Positions 6,642 to 16,351 are shown, counted from the first letter of the stretch. The stretch is 64,000 bases of DNA from Sphingobium algorifonticola (GCF_004005485.1 NZ_RZUL01000002.1:434001-498000); one strand, 5' to 3'. Notes: generated by a model not told the origin, from the letters alone. Numbers and translations: made by a program.

Positions 6642-9545
6642 ATGACCGATCTGCCCAAGACTTTCGACCCCGCGACTATCGAATCCCGCTGGTATGCCCA
6701 TTGGGAGGAAAACGGCCTGTTCCGCCCGGAACGGCCCGATGCGCAGCCGTTCACCATCGTCAATCCGCCGCCCAATGTCACCGGCAGCCTGCATATCGGC
6801 CATGCGCTCGACAACACGTTGCAGGATATCATGATCCGTTACGAGCGGCTGCGCGGCAAGGATGCGCTGTGGGTCGTCGGCACCGACCATGCGGGCATCG
6901 CCACGCAGATGGTGGTCGAGCGGCAGATGAATGCGCGCGGGGAAAAGCGCACCGATTACACGCGCGACCAGTTCGTCGAAAAGGTGTGGGACTGGAAGCG
7001 GGAGAGCGGCGGCACGATCACCGGGCAATTGCGGCGGCTGGGCTGCTCGATGGACTGGTCCCGCGAACAGTTCACGATGGACCCGCATTTCTCGAAGGCG
7101 GTCACGAAAGTGTTCGTGGACCTGTACAATCGCGGCCTCCTGTATCGCGACAAAAGGCTGGTCAACTGGGACCCGGGCCTGAAAACCGCGATTTCCGATC
7201 TGGAAGTCGAGACGCGGGAAGTGAACGGCAAGTTCTGGCATTTCCGCTATCCGCTGGCCGATGGCGTGACGCTGGATGCCAATGGTGACTTGGGGGGGCG
7301 CGACCATATCGTCGTCGCGACAACGCGGCCCGAAACGATGCTGGCCGACATGGCCGTCGCTGTGAATGCGGCGGACCCGCGCTATGCCTCTGTTGTCGGC
7401 AAGCATGTGAAGCTGCCTATCACCGGCCGCTTGATCCCCATCATCACCGACGACCATGCCGACCCGGAACTGGGCAGCGGTGCGGTGAAGATCACGCCGG
7501 GGCATGACTTCAACGATTTCGAGGTCGGCAAGCGGGCCGGGATCAAGGCGGGCGACATGCTCAACATGCTGGATGCCGATGCGAAGGTCGTCCAGTGCGG
7601 CGATATTCCTGAGGAGTATCTCGGCCTGGACCGTTTCGATGCGCGCAAGGCAGTGGTTGCGGAAATGGAGAGGCTCGGCCTGCTCGACAGGATCGAGGAC
7701 CGCGTGATCCAGACGCCTTATGGCGATCGCAGCGGCGTAGTGATCGAACCCTGGCTAACCGACCAGTGGTATGTCGATGCGGCGACGCTGGCGAAACCGG
7801 CGATCGAGGCGGTGAAGACCGGCGCGATCGAGATTGTGCCCAAAACCTGGGAAAAGACCTGGTTCAACTGGATGGAGAATATCCAGCCCTGGTGCGTGTC
7901 CCGGCAACTCTGGTGGGGGCATAGGATACCGGCTTGGTTTGGGCCGGCGAAAACAGAAAACGGCATTGCTACATTTATGGAACAGCAGTTCCATGCTGAT
8001 GGTTCCTTCACGGAAACGAGCAGTTCAAAGAACGAAACCTTTGTTGCGCTTACTGACGCTGACGCAATCTCGGCTGCTCAGGCTTTTTACGGTCAGCAGT
8101 TTAAGATCGAAATTGATGATCGCTTTCCGCGTGCGTCTAGCAGCACCATTTATATTGTGCGCGATCCCGACGTCCTAGACACATGGTTCTCCTCCGCCCT
8201 CTGGCCCTTCGCCACGCTGGGCTGGCCAACCGAAACTCCGTTCGTCCCGAGCGAAGTCGAGGGACAGGCGGCACGCGCTGCACAGGGTGTCTCGACTTCG
8301 CTCGACACGAACGGGAAGGGGATTGACGCCGCGGAAGGGGAGAGGGGGAACCTGGTTGCCCGCCATTACCCCAATGACCTGCTCATTTCCGGGTTCGACA
8401 TCCTGTTCTTCTGGGATGCGCGGATGGCGATGATGGGGCAAGAGTTCATGGGGGATGTCCCTTGGAAGCGCCTCTATCTCCACGGCCTTGTCCGCGCGGC
8501 GGATGGCTCGAAGATGTCGAAGTCGAAGGGGAATACCGTCGATCCGTTGGGCCTCATCGATGCATACGGTGCCGATGCGCTGCGCTTTTTCATGAGCGCG
8601 ATGGAAAGCCAGGGCCGCGACATCAAGATGGATGAAAAGCGCGTCGAGGGATATCGCAACTTCGCGACGAAGCTGTGGAACGCCGCGCGCTTTCTGCAAT
8701 CCAACGGCATCGGCGCATCGCAATCGGTCACCGCGCCGACCGCGACCTTGCCCGTCAACACATGGGTCATCGGCGAAGTCGTCGATACCGTGCAGGCCAT
8801 CGACAAGGCGCTCGCCGACCTGCGCTTCGATGCGGCGGCGAACGCCATCTATCATTTCGTCTGGGATCAATATTGCGACTGGTACATCGAACTGACCAAA
8901 GGGCAGATCGACGAGGAGACGCGCGCTGTCGCTGGATGGGCCTTCGACCAGATTCTCGTGATGCTCCACCCCTTCATGCCCTTCATCACCGAGGAACTGT
9001 GGCATGCGATGGGCGCGCGAGAGAGCGACCTCATCGTTGCGCAATGGCCGCAATCCGTAGTCGCGGATGATGGCGAAGCGCGCGCCGAGATCGACTGGCT
9101 CATCCGCCTCGTGCAGTCCGTCCGCACGGCCCGCACCGAACTCAACGTGCCGCCGGGCGCAAAGATGAAGGCCATCGTGCGCGATGCCTCAGACGCAACG
9201 CGCGCGCGCCTGGACCGGCAGCACGCGTCGCTGGCGCGGCTGGCGCGTATCGAGGCGGTCACGTTCGGCGATGCCGACGAAGCGGGTGCGGCGCAGGTCG
9301 TCGTCGATGAAGCGACATATATCCTGCCGCTCGAAGGCGTGATCGATCTCGCTGCGGAAAAGGCGCGCCTCACCAAGGCGATGGACGCCGCCGCGAAGGA
9401 ACGCGACGCGCTGGCGGGCCGCCTCTCCAACGCCAGCTTTGTCGAGCGGGCCAAGCCCGAAGCGGTCGAAAAGGCGCGCGCGGATCATGCCGAGAAAGCG
9501 GCCGAGGCGGAACGGCTGGCGGCCGCACTGGCGCGACTGGGGTAA
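6642..9545 (+). CDS. valS: Valine-tRNA ligase
   Basis: This class I synthetase charges tRNA-Val. The HIGH motif is at 51-54 ([18 protein letters not shown]), KMSKS at 624-628, the editing domain lies between, and a C-terminal coiled-coil arm covers about 895-967. At 967 residues it is longer than usual because of two oddities. Residues about 428-508 are encoded by a clearly AT-richer patch with unusual codons. Residues 533-558 are encoded by a palindromic repeat pair inserted in frame (8238-8314). Both lie between the editing domain and KMSKS, before the [12 protein letters not shown] strand. The catalytic motifs are intact, so the enzyme is presumably functional. Confidence 0.97.
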   Translation: MTDLPKTFDPATIESRWYAHWEENGLFRPERPDAQPFTIVNPPPNVTGSLHIGHALDNTLQDIMIRYERLRGKDALWVVGTDHAGIATQMVVERQMNARGEKRTDYTRDQFVEKVWDWKRESGGTITGQLRRLGCSMDWSREQFTMDPHFSKAVTKVFVDLYNRGLLYRDKRLVNWDPGLKTAISDLEVETREVNGKFWHFRYPLADGVTLDANGDLGGRDHIVVATTRPETMLADMAVAVNAADPRYASVVGKHVKLPITGRLIPIITDDHADPELGSGAVKITPGHDFNDFEVGKRAGIKAGDMLNMLDADAKVVQCGDIPEEYLGLDRFDARKAVVAEMERLGLLDRIEDRVIQTPYGDRSGVVIEPWLTDQWYVDAATLAKPAIEAVKTGAIEIVPKTWEKTWFNWMENIQPWCVSRQLWWGHRIPAWFGPAKTENGIATFMEQQFHADGSFTETSSSKNETFVALTDADAISAAQAFYGQQFKIEIDDRFPRASSSTIYIVRDPDVLDTWFSSALWPFATLGWPTETPFVPSEVEGQAARAAQGVSTSLDTNGKGIDAAEGERGNLVARHYPNDLLISGFDILFFWDARMAMMGQEFMGDVPWKRLYLHGLVRAADGSKMSKSKGNTVDPLGLIDAYGADALRFFMSAMESQGRDIKMDEKRVEGYRNFATKLWNAARFLQSNGIGASQSVTAPTATLPVNTWVIGEVVDTVQAIDKALADLRFDAAANAIYHFVWDQYCDWYIELTKGQIDEETRAVAGWAFDQILVMLHPFMPFITEELWHAMGARESDLIVAQWPQSVVADDGEARAEIDWLIRLVQSVRTARTELNVPPGAKMKAIVRDASDATRARLDRQHASLARLARIEAVTFGDADEAGAAQVVVDEATYILPLEGVIDLAAEKARLTKAMDAAAKERDALAGRLSNASFVERAKPEAVEKARADHAEKAAEAERLAAALARLG
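8238..8314. repeat. Palindromic repeat pair inserted in frame in valS
   Basis: The left arm at 8238-8266 begins CCGTTCGTCCCGAGCGAAGT. The right arm at 8288-8314 is its near-perfect inverse and, read on the other strand, begins CCGTTCGTGTCGAGCGAAGT. The arms are separated by 21 bases. The same CCGTTCG...GAGC...GTCGA plan occurs between hisD and nusB. The element keeps the valS frame open and encodes about 26 extra residues ([20 protein letters not shown] within it). Confidence 0.9.
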
Positions 9546-9585
9546 TCGGCGGGAACGGGCGGTCTCCGCCTTCACGCTCCTGCCA

Positions 9586-10830
9586 TCAGACCTTCGCGGG
9601 GCGCTTTGCCTTGGCTTTCGGTGCGGCCTTGGCCGGGGCCTTGCGTACGGTCTTGCGAGGCACCGGCGCGGGTGCCTTGGCTTCCTTGTCGCTCGGTTCG
9701 AACCAGCCGGGCGCGGCTGTTACGGATTTGACCACTGATTTGCGCAGTGCAGGATCGGCCAGATGCTGCGCATTTTCGAGCCGCACCTTGGCGGCGGCTT
9801 CATCGTAGAGGAAGGGCAGCAGGGCATAGCGTTTGCCGCGCGTGATCGGCGTCGCCTCGTGCAGCAGCGAACAGGAGAAGACGATCGCCCCGCCGGTCGG
9901 CGCGCGATAGGTGCGCGGACCGAATTGCGGGAAGCGCAGGTCGCCACCGTCATAATCCTCGGCATTGAGGTTGATCGTCACGGCAAAGCGGCGATGCGCG
10001 GTGCCCAGCGTCGTATTGTCCTTGTGCGGGCGGAAATAGCCGCCGGTCTCTGCATCGTAGCAGGCGAGCAGATAGCGTTCCATGCGCGTCACCCGGAACT
10101 GGAAGGCGCGTTCGATCGCCGGTACAACCCGGCGCATGATCCGCTGTTGCAGGGCGGCGCGCAGATGCGCGTCCTCGATCGAACAGTCGGCGCGCCGCTT
10201 GTGGTTGTAATCGACGACCAGAACGGTCTGCCCCGTGGCATGGTCGGTCTTCATGAAGCCGCTGTCCTCGACACCGCGTGCCTGCGCATAAGCAATGAAA
10301 TCGCGGCACAGCGCCGGTTCGATGACATTGGGCACCAGCAGAACGGGTGCCCACTGGTCCGCCATTTCGGTGGGGGTGGGCAAGGCAGCGATCGCTTCCC
10401 GGATTTGCGCCATATGGGTGGCGGGATCGACGATGGGGATGATCGCCTGCACGCGCAGGGCGGGATCGAGCACGAAACTCATGAGATGCAGCCGCTCGAC
10501 CTGACTATCGACCGCGCGCACCGCCCCGAACTGACGCGCGAGGTTGCGGTCGAAATCCCACAGGATGCGGATGCCGGGATAGCGGTCTGCAATCAGCGGC
10601 GCGGTTTCGTCCTGCGGATCGTTGCTGACGAGAAAACAGGAAGCGAGGACATCGTCGAACGGACCCGCGTCGCGAAAAAGCTGCTCGAAAAAGGCAGCCA
10701 TGCCCGGTGTCCGCGCGCCGCCGATGAACGTCATCACGACATGCCGTCCGGCGATGCTGTCGAGAACATAGGCCGGGTTTGTCGCGGATCGCGCGATGAG
10801 GGACGGAACCGGATCGCCAACAGTCAACAT
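9586..10830 (-). CDS. Redoxin-like domain fused to 2OG-Fe(II) oxygenase
   Basis: Residues about 1-150 have an AhpC/TSA-like thioredoxin fold. Residues 160-345 form a prolyl-4-hydroxylase-type dioxygenase with the iron ligands H269 and D271 (FRPHKDN) and H324 (LLHEATP), and R334 as the likely 2-oxoglutarate anchor. In the redoxin half the peroxidatic cysteine position reads TPGM, with Met44 where TxxC is expected, so peroxidase activity is unlikely. The C-terminus (about 380-414) is a Lys/Ala/Pro-rich tail resembling histone H1. The substrate is unknown. It is convergent with valS and followed upstream by a short GC-rich repeat. Confidence 0.85.
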   Translation of the reverse strand: MLTVGDPVPSLIARSATNPAYVLDSIAGRHVVMTFIGGARTPGMAAFFEQLFRDAGPFDDVLASCFLVSNDPQDETAPLIADRYPGIRILWDFDRNLARQFGAVRAVDSQVERLHLMSFVLDPALRVQAIIPIVDPATHMAQIREAIAALPTPTEMADQWAPVLLVPNVIEPALCRDFIAYAQARGVEDSGFMKTDHATGQTVLVVDYNHKRRADCSIEDAHLRAALQQRIMRRVVPAIERAFQFRVTRMERYLLACYDAETGGYFRPHKDNTTLGTAHRRFAVTINLNAEDYDGGDLRFPQFGPRTYRAPTGGAIVFSCSLLHEATPITRGKRYALLPFLYDEAAAKVRLENAQHLADPALRKSVVKSVTAAPGWFEPSDKEAKAPAPVPRKTVRKAPAKAAPKAKAKRPAKV

Positions 10831-10881
10831 GTGCAGCAGCCTATGGCGATATGGTTAACGAAAGTTTATCGGCAGCACAAT

Positions 10882-10919
10882 CCCCACCCCAACCCCTCCC
10901 CTCCCCTCAAGGGGAGGGG
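10882..10919. repeat. Single-arm GC-rich palindromic repeat
   Basis: The stretch CCCCAACCCCTCCCCTCCCC followed by TCAAGGGGAGGGG folds into a hairpin. It resembles each arm of the pair found at the 3' end of murB. It lies between the esterase stop and the oxygenase start and could weakly terminate the esterase transcript, but no T-tract follows on the minus strand. Confidence 0.65.
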
Positions 10920-10930
10920 CTTTATTCAGG

Positions 10931-11590
10931 TCATAACAACCCCTTCACCACGGGCGCGACGCCGCGCACCACCACCCCGACACCCTGTGCAGTGGGATGC
11001 AGATTGTCCTTCAGCAGCAGCGACCGGTTTCCCGTCACACCTTTCAGGAAAAAGGGATAGAGCGGCACGCGATACTGTTTGGCGAGGGTCGGCCAGATGG
11101 GATCGAACTTGGCACGATAGGCACTGCCAAGATTGGGCGAGGCCAGCATGCCTGCGAGCAGAACCTTGATATTCCGGCGTTTCAGATCGGCGAGAATGGC
11201 GTTCATGTTCGCGCGCGTCTGTACCGGGTCGATACCGCGCAGCATGTCGTTGCCACCCAGCTGAACGATCACCAGATCGGGCTTGCGCCCCAGGGACTTG
11301 AGCACCCAGCCCAGCCGCGCCTTGCCCTGTGCCGTGGTATCGCCCGATACGCCGGCATTGTGGACGCGCACGGCGACACCCTGTCGGCGCAGGGCCGTTT
11401 GCAATTGCACCGGGAAACTTTCGTTGGGCTTGAGACCATAGCCTGCGGTCAGACTGTCTCCGAACGCCAGCACGAGCTTTTCCGCCGCCTGCGCCGGGAA
11501 TGCCGCCATCAGCCCGATCATCGCGCCCACTTGGACAAGATGCCGCAATGCACCATATAGTCGTGACCGGCCACCTGGCTTGCCTTGCAT
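10931..11590 (-). CDS. tesA: SGNH arylesterase / acyl-CoA thioesterase I (TesA-like)
   Basis: The 219-residue product has a signal-like N-terminus ending AAFPAQA. It has the SGNH blocks GDSLTAGYG (Ser46), GVSGDTTAQG, GGND (112-115) and DNLHP (Asp195, His198). Such enzymes are periplasmic esterases or lysophospholipases. The gene is divergent from the YbbA/YbbP exporter genes with only 20 bases between starts, the same association as tesA-ybbA-ybbP in E. coli. The promoters must lie inside the opposing genes. Confidence 0.92.
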   Translation of the reverse strand: MQGKPGGRSRLYGALRHLVQVGAMIGLMAAFPAQAAEKLVLAFGDSLTAGYGLKPNESFPVQLQTALRRQGVAVRVHNAGVSGDTTAQGKARLGWVLKSLGRKPDLVIVQLGGNDMLRGIDPVQTRANMNAILADLKRRNIKVLLAGMLASPNLGSAYRAKFDPIWPTLAKQYRVPLYPFFLKGVTGNRSLLLKDNLHPTAQGVGVVVRGVAPVVKGLL

Positions 11591-11610
11591 CAGAAAGTCT
11601 CCATCATCCC

Positions 11611-12324
11611 ATGACAGCCCCCGATATTGTGATCGACGCCCGCGATGTCACCCTCTCGCTGGGCAAGGATGCAGCGCAGGTCGATATATTGCGTGGCGTG
11701 AGCCTGTCCGTGGCCGCCGGGGAGAGCGTCGCGCTGCTTGGGCCTTCGGGTTCGGGCAAGTCATCGCTGATGGCGGTGCTGTCCGGCCTGGAGCGTGCAA
11801 CCGGCGGGTCGATCCGGGTGGCGGGCGCGGATTTCGGGGCGCTGGACGAAGACGGGCTGGCGCTGGCCCGGCGTGGCCGCATCGGCATCGTCCTGCAAGC
11901 CTTTCACTTGCTGCCGACGATGACCGCGATCGAAAATGTCGCCGTGCCGCTGGAACTGGAAGGGGCGGACGACGCCTTCGCCCGTGCCGAGGCGGAACTG
12001 GTCGCCGTGGGCCTTGGCCATCGCCTGACGCATTATCCCGCGCAGCTTTCCGGCGGGGAGCAGCAGCGCGTCGCGATCGCGCGGGCCATCGCGCCGCGCC
12101 CCGCGCTGTTGTTCGCCGACGAACCGACCGGCAATCTGGATGCGGCGAACGGCGCGGCGATCATGGACCTGCTGTTCGCGCGGCAGCAGGAGACCGGCGC
12201 AACTCTGGTGATGATTACGCACGACATTGCCTTGAGCCGCCGCTGCGACCGGATCGTCACCATGCGGGACGGGCGGATCGTGGAAGGTTCAGTCGAAAAC
12301 GCGCTCGCGGGTATCGACGCATGA
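11611..12324 (+). CDS. ybbA: ABC transporter ATP-binding protein (YbbA/LolD type)
   Basis: This 237-residue ATPase has Walker A GPSGSGKS (44-51), the Q-loop Q96, signature LSGGEQ (146-151), Walker B LLFADE (166-171) and H-loop H204. It belongs to the MacB/LolD group that drives FtsX-type permeases. The ATG at 11611 is chosen by family length; the frame stays open upstream but overlaps tesA. The stop overlaps the permease start as ATGA (12321-12324). Confidence 0.93.
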   Translation: MTAPDIVIDARDVTLSLGKDAAQVDILRGVSLSVAAGESVALLGPSGSGKSSLMAVLSGLERATGGSIRVAGADFGALDEDGLALARRGRIGIVLQAFHLLPTMTAIENVAVPLELEGADDAFARAEAELVAVGLGHRLTHYPAQLSGGEQQRVAIARAIAPRPALLFADEPTGNLDAANGAAIMDLLFARQQETGATLVMITHDIALSRRCDRIVTMRDGRIVEGSVENALAGIDA

Positions 12325-14822
12325 TGCTGGCGCTGCGCTTTGCCCTGCGCGACCTTCGCGGCGGCTTGCAAGGGTTGCGCCTGCTGATCGTGTGCCTGTT
12401 TCTGGGTGTTGCGGCCCTGGCGGGCATCGGCAGCCTGACGGCGTCGATCAACGCCGCCTTGTCCGAACAGGGGCAGGTGATCCTGGGCGGCGACATCGGT
12501 TTCGACCTGAACCAGCGCAGCGCCACCCCGGAGGAGCGCGCGGCGATGGCGCGCGAAGGCGCTCTGTCGCAGACGACGCGCATGCGGGCGATGGTCGCCC
12601 GCACCGACGGTTCGGATGCGGTGCTGAGCGAACTCAAGGCGATCGACGCTGCCTGGCCGCTGTACGGGGCCTTCACGCTGGACGGAGCGGGCAGCCGACC
12701 CAAGCGTGGCGAAGTCGCGCTGGCAGACACGCTCGCCGACCGGCTGGGCGTCAAGGCAGGCGGTCAGGTAAGGATCGGCGACGTGCTGTTCCGTGTTTCC
12801 GGCATCATCGCGCAGGAGCCGGACCGGGTCGGCGCGGGCTTTACCTTCGGACCCAGCGCGATCATTGCGGCGGACAGCCTGCCCGCCACCGGCCTGCTGC
12901 AACCCGGCAGCATTTACGAAACGCGCTATCGCATCCGCATGCCCGCTGCCGCCGATCCGCAAGCCGCGATCGACCGAATCAACGCCGCCGCGCCGCAGGC
13001 CGGTTGGGAAGCGCGGGATCGCGCGAACGGATCGCCCGGCACGCGCCGCTTTATCGACCGGATGGGGCAGTTTCTGTCACTCGTCGGTCTGGCCGCGCTG
13101 GTGGTGGCCGGGATCGGTGTCGGCAATGGCGTGGCCAGCTATCTGGACGGCAAGCGACCCGGGATTGCGACAATGAAGGCGCTAGGGGCCTCAACCCGCA
13201 CCATTTTTCTCACTTATCTCCTCCAGATCCTGATCGTCTCCTGCGCCGGCTTCCTGCTCGGTCTCGCTGTCGGTGCGGCCTTGCCGTGGATCGTGACGCT
13301 GCTGGCTGGCGACCTGCTGCCGGTGCCGCCCAGCTTGGGCCTCTATCCCGTCCCGCTGCTGACGAGCGCCGCTTATGGCTTGCTAACGGCGCTGCTCTTC
13401 GCCATCGTGCCGCTGGTCCGCGCGCGCAATGTTGCTGCGGCCGCGCTGTTTCGCGGTGGGCTGGGCGATCAGGGGCGGACGGGGCGCTGGGTTTGGCTGG
13501 CGGTGGTGGTGATCGCCGCGCTGATCGTGGCGCTCGCGATCGGCACCGCGCGAGAACCGATGCTGGCCGCGATATTCCTGGGCGCGGCCTTCGCATTGTT
13601 CGTGATGCTCGCATTGCTGGGATCGCTGGTCCAGTGGATCGCTGCGCGCCTGCCGCGCCCGCGCCATCCTTTGGGGCGTCTGGCGCTCGCTAATCTCCAC
13701 CGCCCCGGCGCGCAGACGGGGCGACTGATGGTCGCACTTGGCCTTGGCCTCTCCCTGTTCGCGACGCTGGCCGTGGTCGAAACCAATTTGTCCGGCCAGA
13801 TGGCAAGCAGCATCCCGGCCAAGGCCCCCAGCTTCTTCGCGCTCGACATTCCGTCGGATGGCGTAGATCAGTTCCGCACGATTGTGACGCGGCAGGCCCC
13901 CGGCGCGGACATCGTGACGACGCCCTCGCTGCGCGGCCCGGTGGTCGCCGTGCGCGACCAGCGCGTTTCCGATATGAAGGACATTCCCGAGGACGCCTGG
14001 ATATTACGGGGCGACCGGGGCCTTACCTATGCAGAAGACTTGCCGCGCGGCAACAGCATCGTGGATGGGGCATGGTGGCCGAAGGACTATAGCGGCGAAC
14101 CTCTGGTTTCCGTCGATATCCGCGCTGCCAAGGCGCTGAACCTGAAGATCGGCGACATGCTGACCGTCTCCGTCCTCGGCGTCGAAATCCCCGCGCGTAT
14201 TGCCAGTTTCCGGGAAATCGACTGGGACAGCATGGGTCTCAATTTCGGCATGATCTTCTCGCCCAATGCGCTGGAAGGCGCGCCGCACAGCTATCTGGCG
14301 ACGATCGCGCTGCCCGGCGGCGCGGGAGCGGCGGCGGAAAAGGCGATCAACCGCGATGTCATCCGCGCCTTTCCCTCCGCCTCGCTGATCCGGGTGAAGG
14401 AAGTGATCGCATCGCTCGGCGATCTGCTGACGCAGCTTTCCGCCGCAGTCCGCGTGGCGGCCTCGGTGGCAATCGCCGCGGGCATCGCGGTGCTGGTCGG
14501 GGCGATTGCCGCCGCCCGGCGTAGTCGCACTTATGATGCCGTGCTGCTCAAGCTGCTGGGTGCGACGCGGCGGCAGGTGCTGATCGTGCAGGCGCTGGAA
14601 TATGCCGCGCTTGCGTTGCTCGTCTCGGGGATTGCGCTGGCCGTGGCGAGCGGTGCAGGCTGGTATCTCGCCACGCAGACGCTGGGCCTGCAATGGGCAC
14701 CGGACTGGGGCGTGGTGCTGGCGACGCTGGCCGGCGGCGCGGCACTGACACTGGCTCTGGGGCTTGTGGGTTCGCTCCCCGCGCTTGCCGCGCGACCGGC
14801 GCAGGCCCTGCGAACGCTTTAG
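12321..14822 (+). CDS. ybbP: ABC transporter permease, FtsX-like (YbbP type)
   Basis: The protein has about 833 residues with an N-terminal membrane helix (LLIVCLFLGVAALAGIGSL) and a large periplasmic domain. A first FtsX helical block lies near residues 250-350, a middle pair of helices follows, then a second periplasmic domain and a final FtsX block near 690-825. This double-FtsX plan is typical of YbbP, the partner of YbbA. The substrate is unproven; a role with the neighbouring esterase in handling lipid-like compounds is inferred. The ATG at 12321 overlaps the ATPase stop. The 3' end overlaps the convergent flavin reductase by four bases. Confidence 0.92.
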   Translation: MMLALRFALRDLRGGLQGLRLLIVCLFLGVAALAGIGSLTASINAALSEQGQVILGGDIGFDLNQRSATPEERAAMAREGALSQTTRMRAMVARTDGSDAVLSELKAIDAAWPLYGAFTLDGAGSRPKRGEVALADTLADRLGVKAGGQVRIGDVLFRVSGIIAQEPDRVGAGFTFGPSAIIAADSLPATGLLQPGSIYETRYRIRMPAAADPQAAIDRINAAAPQAGWEARDRANGSPGTRRFIDRMGQFLSLVGLAALVVAGIGVGNGVASYLDGKRPGIATMKALGASTRTIFLTYLLQILIVSCAGFLLGLAVGAALPWIVTLLAGDLLPVPPSLGLYPVPLLTSAAYGLLTALLFAIVPLVRARNVAAAALFRGGLGDQGRTGRWVWLAVVVIAALIVALAIGTAREPMLAAIFLGAAFALFVMLALLGSLVQWIAARLPRPRHPLGRLALANLHRPGAQTGRLMVALGLGLSLFATLAVVETNLSGQMASSIPAKAPSFFALDIPSDGVDQFRTIVTRQAPGADIVTTPSLRGPVVAVRDQRVSDMKDIPEDAWILRGDRGLTYAEDLPRGNSIVDGAWWPKDYSGEPLVSVDIRAAKALNLKIGDMLTVSVLGVEIPARIASFREIDWDSMGLNFGMIFSPNALEGAPHSYLATIALPGGAGAAAEKAINRDVIRAFPSASLIRVKEVIASLGDLLTQLSAAVRVAASVAIAAGIAVLVGAIAAARRSRTYDAVLLKLLGATRRQVLIVQALEYAALALLVSGIALAVASGAGWYLATQTLGLQWAPDWGVVLATLAGGAALTLALGLVGSLPALAARPAQALRTL

Positions 14823-15340
14823 GCGACCGCCTCCGCGACATCGCCGATCCGCACATAGCGGCCATCGACATAGACGAGCGGATCGACGGTATCGGCGGCG
14901 AACATCTCCACGACATCGCCGATGAAGATGCTGTGCGACCCATAGGGTATCCGCTGCGTCTGGCGGCAGACGAAACTGGCCTGAGCGTCCGTCAGGCGCG
15001 GCACGTCAATGCCGGTATCCGCCCAGCTGCCCACATCGAAGCGCGCCTCGCCCTTTACAGCCCCGCTGCATGCCGCCGAGATATGCACATGCGCGGCATC
15101 GAGAATGTTGATGCAGAAATCCGCGCCTGATTCGAGAACGGGATGCATCGACGCCGTCTTGTTGACGCAAATGAGCATCGAGGGCGGGTCCATGCTGAGT
15201 TCGCTTACCGCCGTCGCCGCCATGGCGTGGCGCACGCCGTCCTTCTTCGTGGAGATTACCACTACCGCCTTCGCGAGACGGCGCAATCCGGCCCGCATCT
15301 GGATGGGAAGGGGCTGGGCGGTGACATTGTCCTGGGCCAT
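14819..15340 (-). CDS. Flavin reductase family protein
   Basis: The 173-residue product matches the FMN-binding split-barrel flavin reductases. It has RRLAKAVVVISTKKDG, MAATAVSELSMDPPSMLICV, FCINIL and a C-terminal IFIGDVVEM strand followed by PLVYVDGRYVRIG. These enzymes use NAD(P)H to supply reduced flavin, often to a monooxygenase. No oxygenase partner is next to it, so the role is open. It is divergent from the VIT-like gene. Confidence 0.85.
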   Translation of the reverse strand: MAQDNVTAQPLPIQMRAGLRRLAKAVVVISTKKDGVRHAMAATAVSELSMDPPSMLICVNKTASMHPVLESGADFCINILDAAHVHISAACSGAVKGEARFDVGSWADTGIDVPRLTDAQASFVCRQTQRIPYGSHSIFIGDVVEMFAADTVDPLVYVDGRYVRIGDVAEAVA

Positions 15341-15464
15341 GCTGTGCTTTCGGGGCGGGGAGGAGCGGAAAGGCGGTGGTCCCCGCGCTGATACCCCGCT
15401 GATGGCCGATTGCCAACGGGCTTTGCATGGTTAACGGTGGCGGTTCGACAGGAAGGGAAAGGCC

Positions 15465-16166
15465 ATGTCTCGCTATATCTCGCACGGGGAAAGGCATCTG
15501 GTGTCGCGGATCGGCTGGCTGCGCGCTGCGGTGCTAGGCGCGAATGACGGGATCGTATCTACGGCCAGCCTCATCATCGGCGTGGCTTCGTCCACGCCGC
15601 AGCCGGGCGCGGTGCTGATCGCCGCTGCTGCGGGCCTGGTCGCGGGGGCGATGTCCATGGCGGCCGGCGAATATGTTTCCGTCAGTTCGCAGTCCGATAC
15701 GGAACGGGCCGACCTGGCGCGTGAACGCAACGAACTCGCGACTGATCCCGACAGCGAAGTCACTGAACTCGCGCATATCTATATCGGGCGCGGCCTTGCC
15801 CCGGACACCGCGCTCGAGGTTGCCCGTCAGTTGATGGCGCATGATGCACTGGGCGCGCATGCCCGCGACGAACTGGGCATTTCGGATGTGAGCGCCGCGC
15901 GTCCTGTTCAGGCGGCACTGACGTCGGCGGGTACCTTTGCGGCGGGGGCGGCAGTGCCGCTGATGCTGGCAATCGCAACGCCGATGCGGACGCTGGTACC
16001 GATGGTGGCGTTCGCCTCTTTGCTGCTGCTGGCCCTGCTCGGCGCGATCGGCGCAAAGGCAGGGGGCGCGCCGGTCGGCCCCGCGGTGCTGCGTGTTACA
16101 TTCTGGGGAACGCTGGCAATGGTGTTGACGGCGGCGATCGGACGGATCGCGGGCACCGTCGTCTGA
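15465..16166 (+). CDS. VIT1/CCC1 family membrane transporter
   Basis: The 233-residue membrane protein has the family N-terminus HLVSRIGWLRAAVLGANDGI followed by VSTASLIIGV, the AAGEYVSVSSQSDTERADL segment with acidic residues, and three C-terminal helices. Eukaryotic relatives carry iron or manganese into vacuoles. Bacterial VIT proteins probably export these metals, but the substrate here is inferred. A strong ribosome binding site, GGAAGGGAAAGG, precedes the ATG. No Fur-like site was recognised. Confidence 0.88.
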   Translation: MSRYISHGERHLVSRIGWLRAAVLGANDGIVSTASLIIGVASSTPQPGAVLIAAAAGLVAGAMSMAAGEYVSVSSQSDTERADLARERNELATDPDSEVTELAHIYIGRGLAPDTALEVARQLMAHDALGAHARDELGISDVSAARPVQAALTSAGTFAAGAAVPLMLAIATPMRTLVPMVAFASLLLLALLGAIGAKAGGAPVGPAVLRVTFWGTLAMVLTAAIGRIAGTVV

Positions 16167-16185
16167 TGAGCCAGTAAGGGACTGG

Positions 16186-16260
16186 TCCCCCCGCGAAAGC
16201 GGGGGCCAGGGTCGCACGGTGTAGCATTCGAGGCTCTGGACCCCTGCTTTCGCAGGGGAA
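16186..16260. repeat. Palindromic repeat pair between convergent genes
   Basis: The left arm TCCCCCCGCGAAAGCGGGGG (16186-16205, then CCAG) and the right arm at 16236-16260, ending CCCCTGCTTTCGCAGGGGAA, are inverted copies. Each arm is itself a hairpin. The same family recurs at 29912-29987. It lies between the VIT-like gene and the SDR gene and may serve as a bidirectional transcription barrier. Confidence 0.88.
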
Positions 16261-16351
16261 CAAGACATGCATGCTCGCAGGGAATGATCGCTCAAAAGCG
16301 AAGTTCGCCTAGTGCTTTGTTCTACCTTGATTTTTGAGCCGTGAAATCACT

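Noticed and set aside
9546..9585. Weak hairpin GGCGG-TCT-CCGCC between valS and the oxygenase gene
   Set aside because: The stem is only five pairs and no T-tract follows on either strand.
9763..11169. Plus-strand open frame opposite the oxygenase and esterase
   Set aside because: Both minus-strand genes carry intact catalytic motifs. The plus frame is a GC-driven shadow.
12392..13693. Alternative plus-strand frame inside ybbP
   Set aside because: The YbbP frame shows membrane helices and FtsX blocks across the same stretch.
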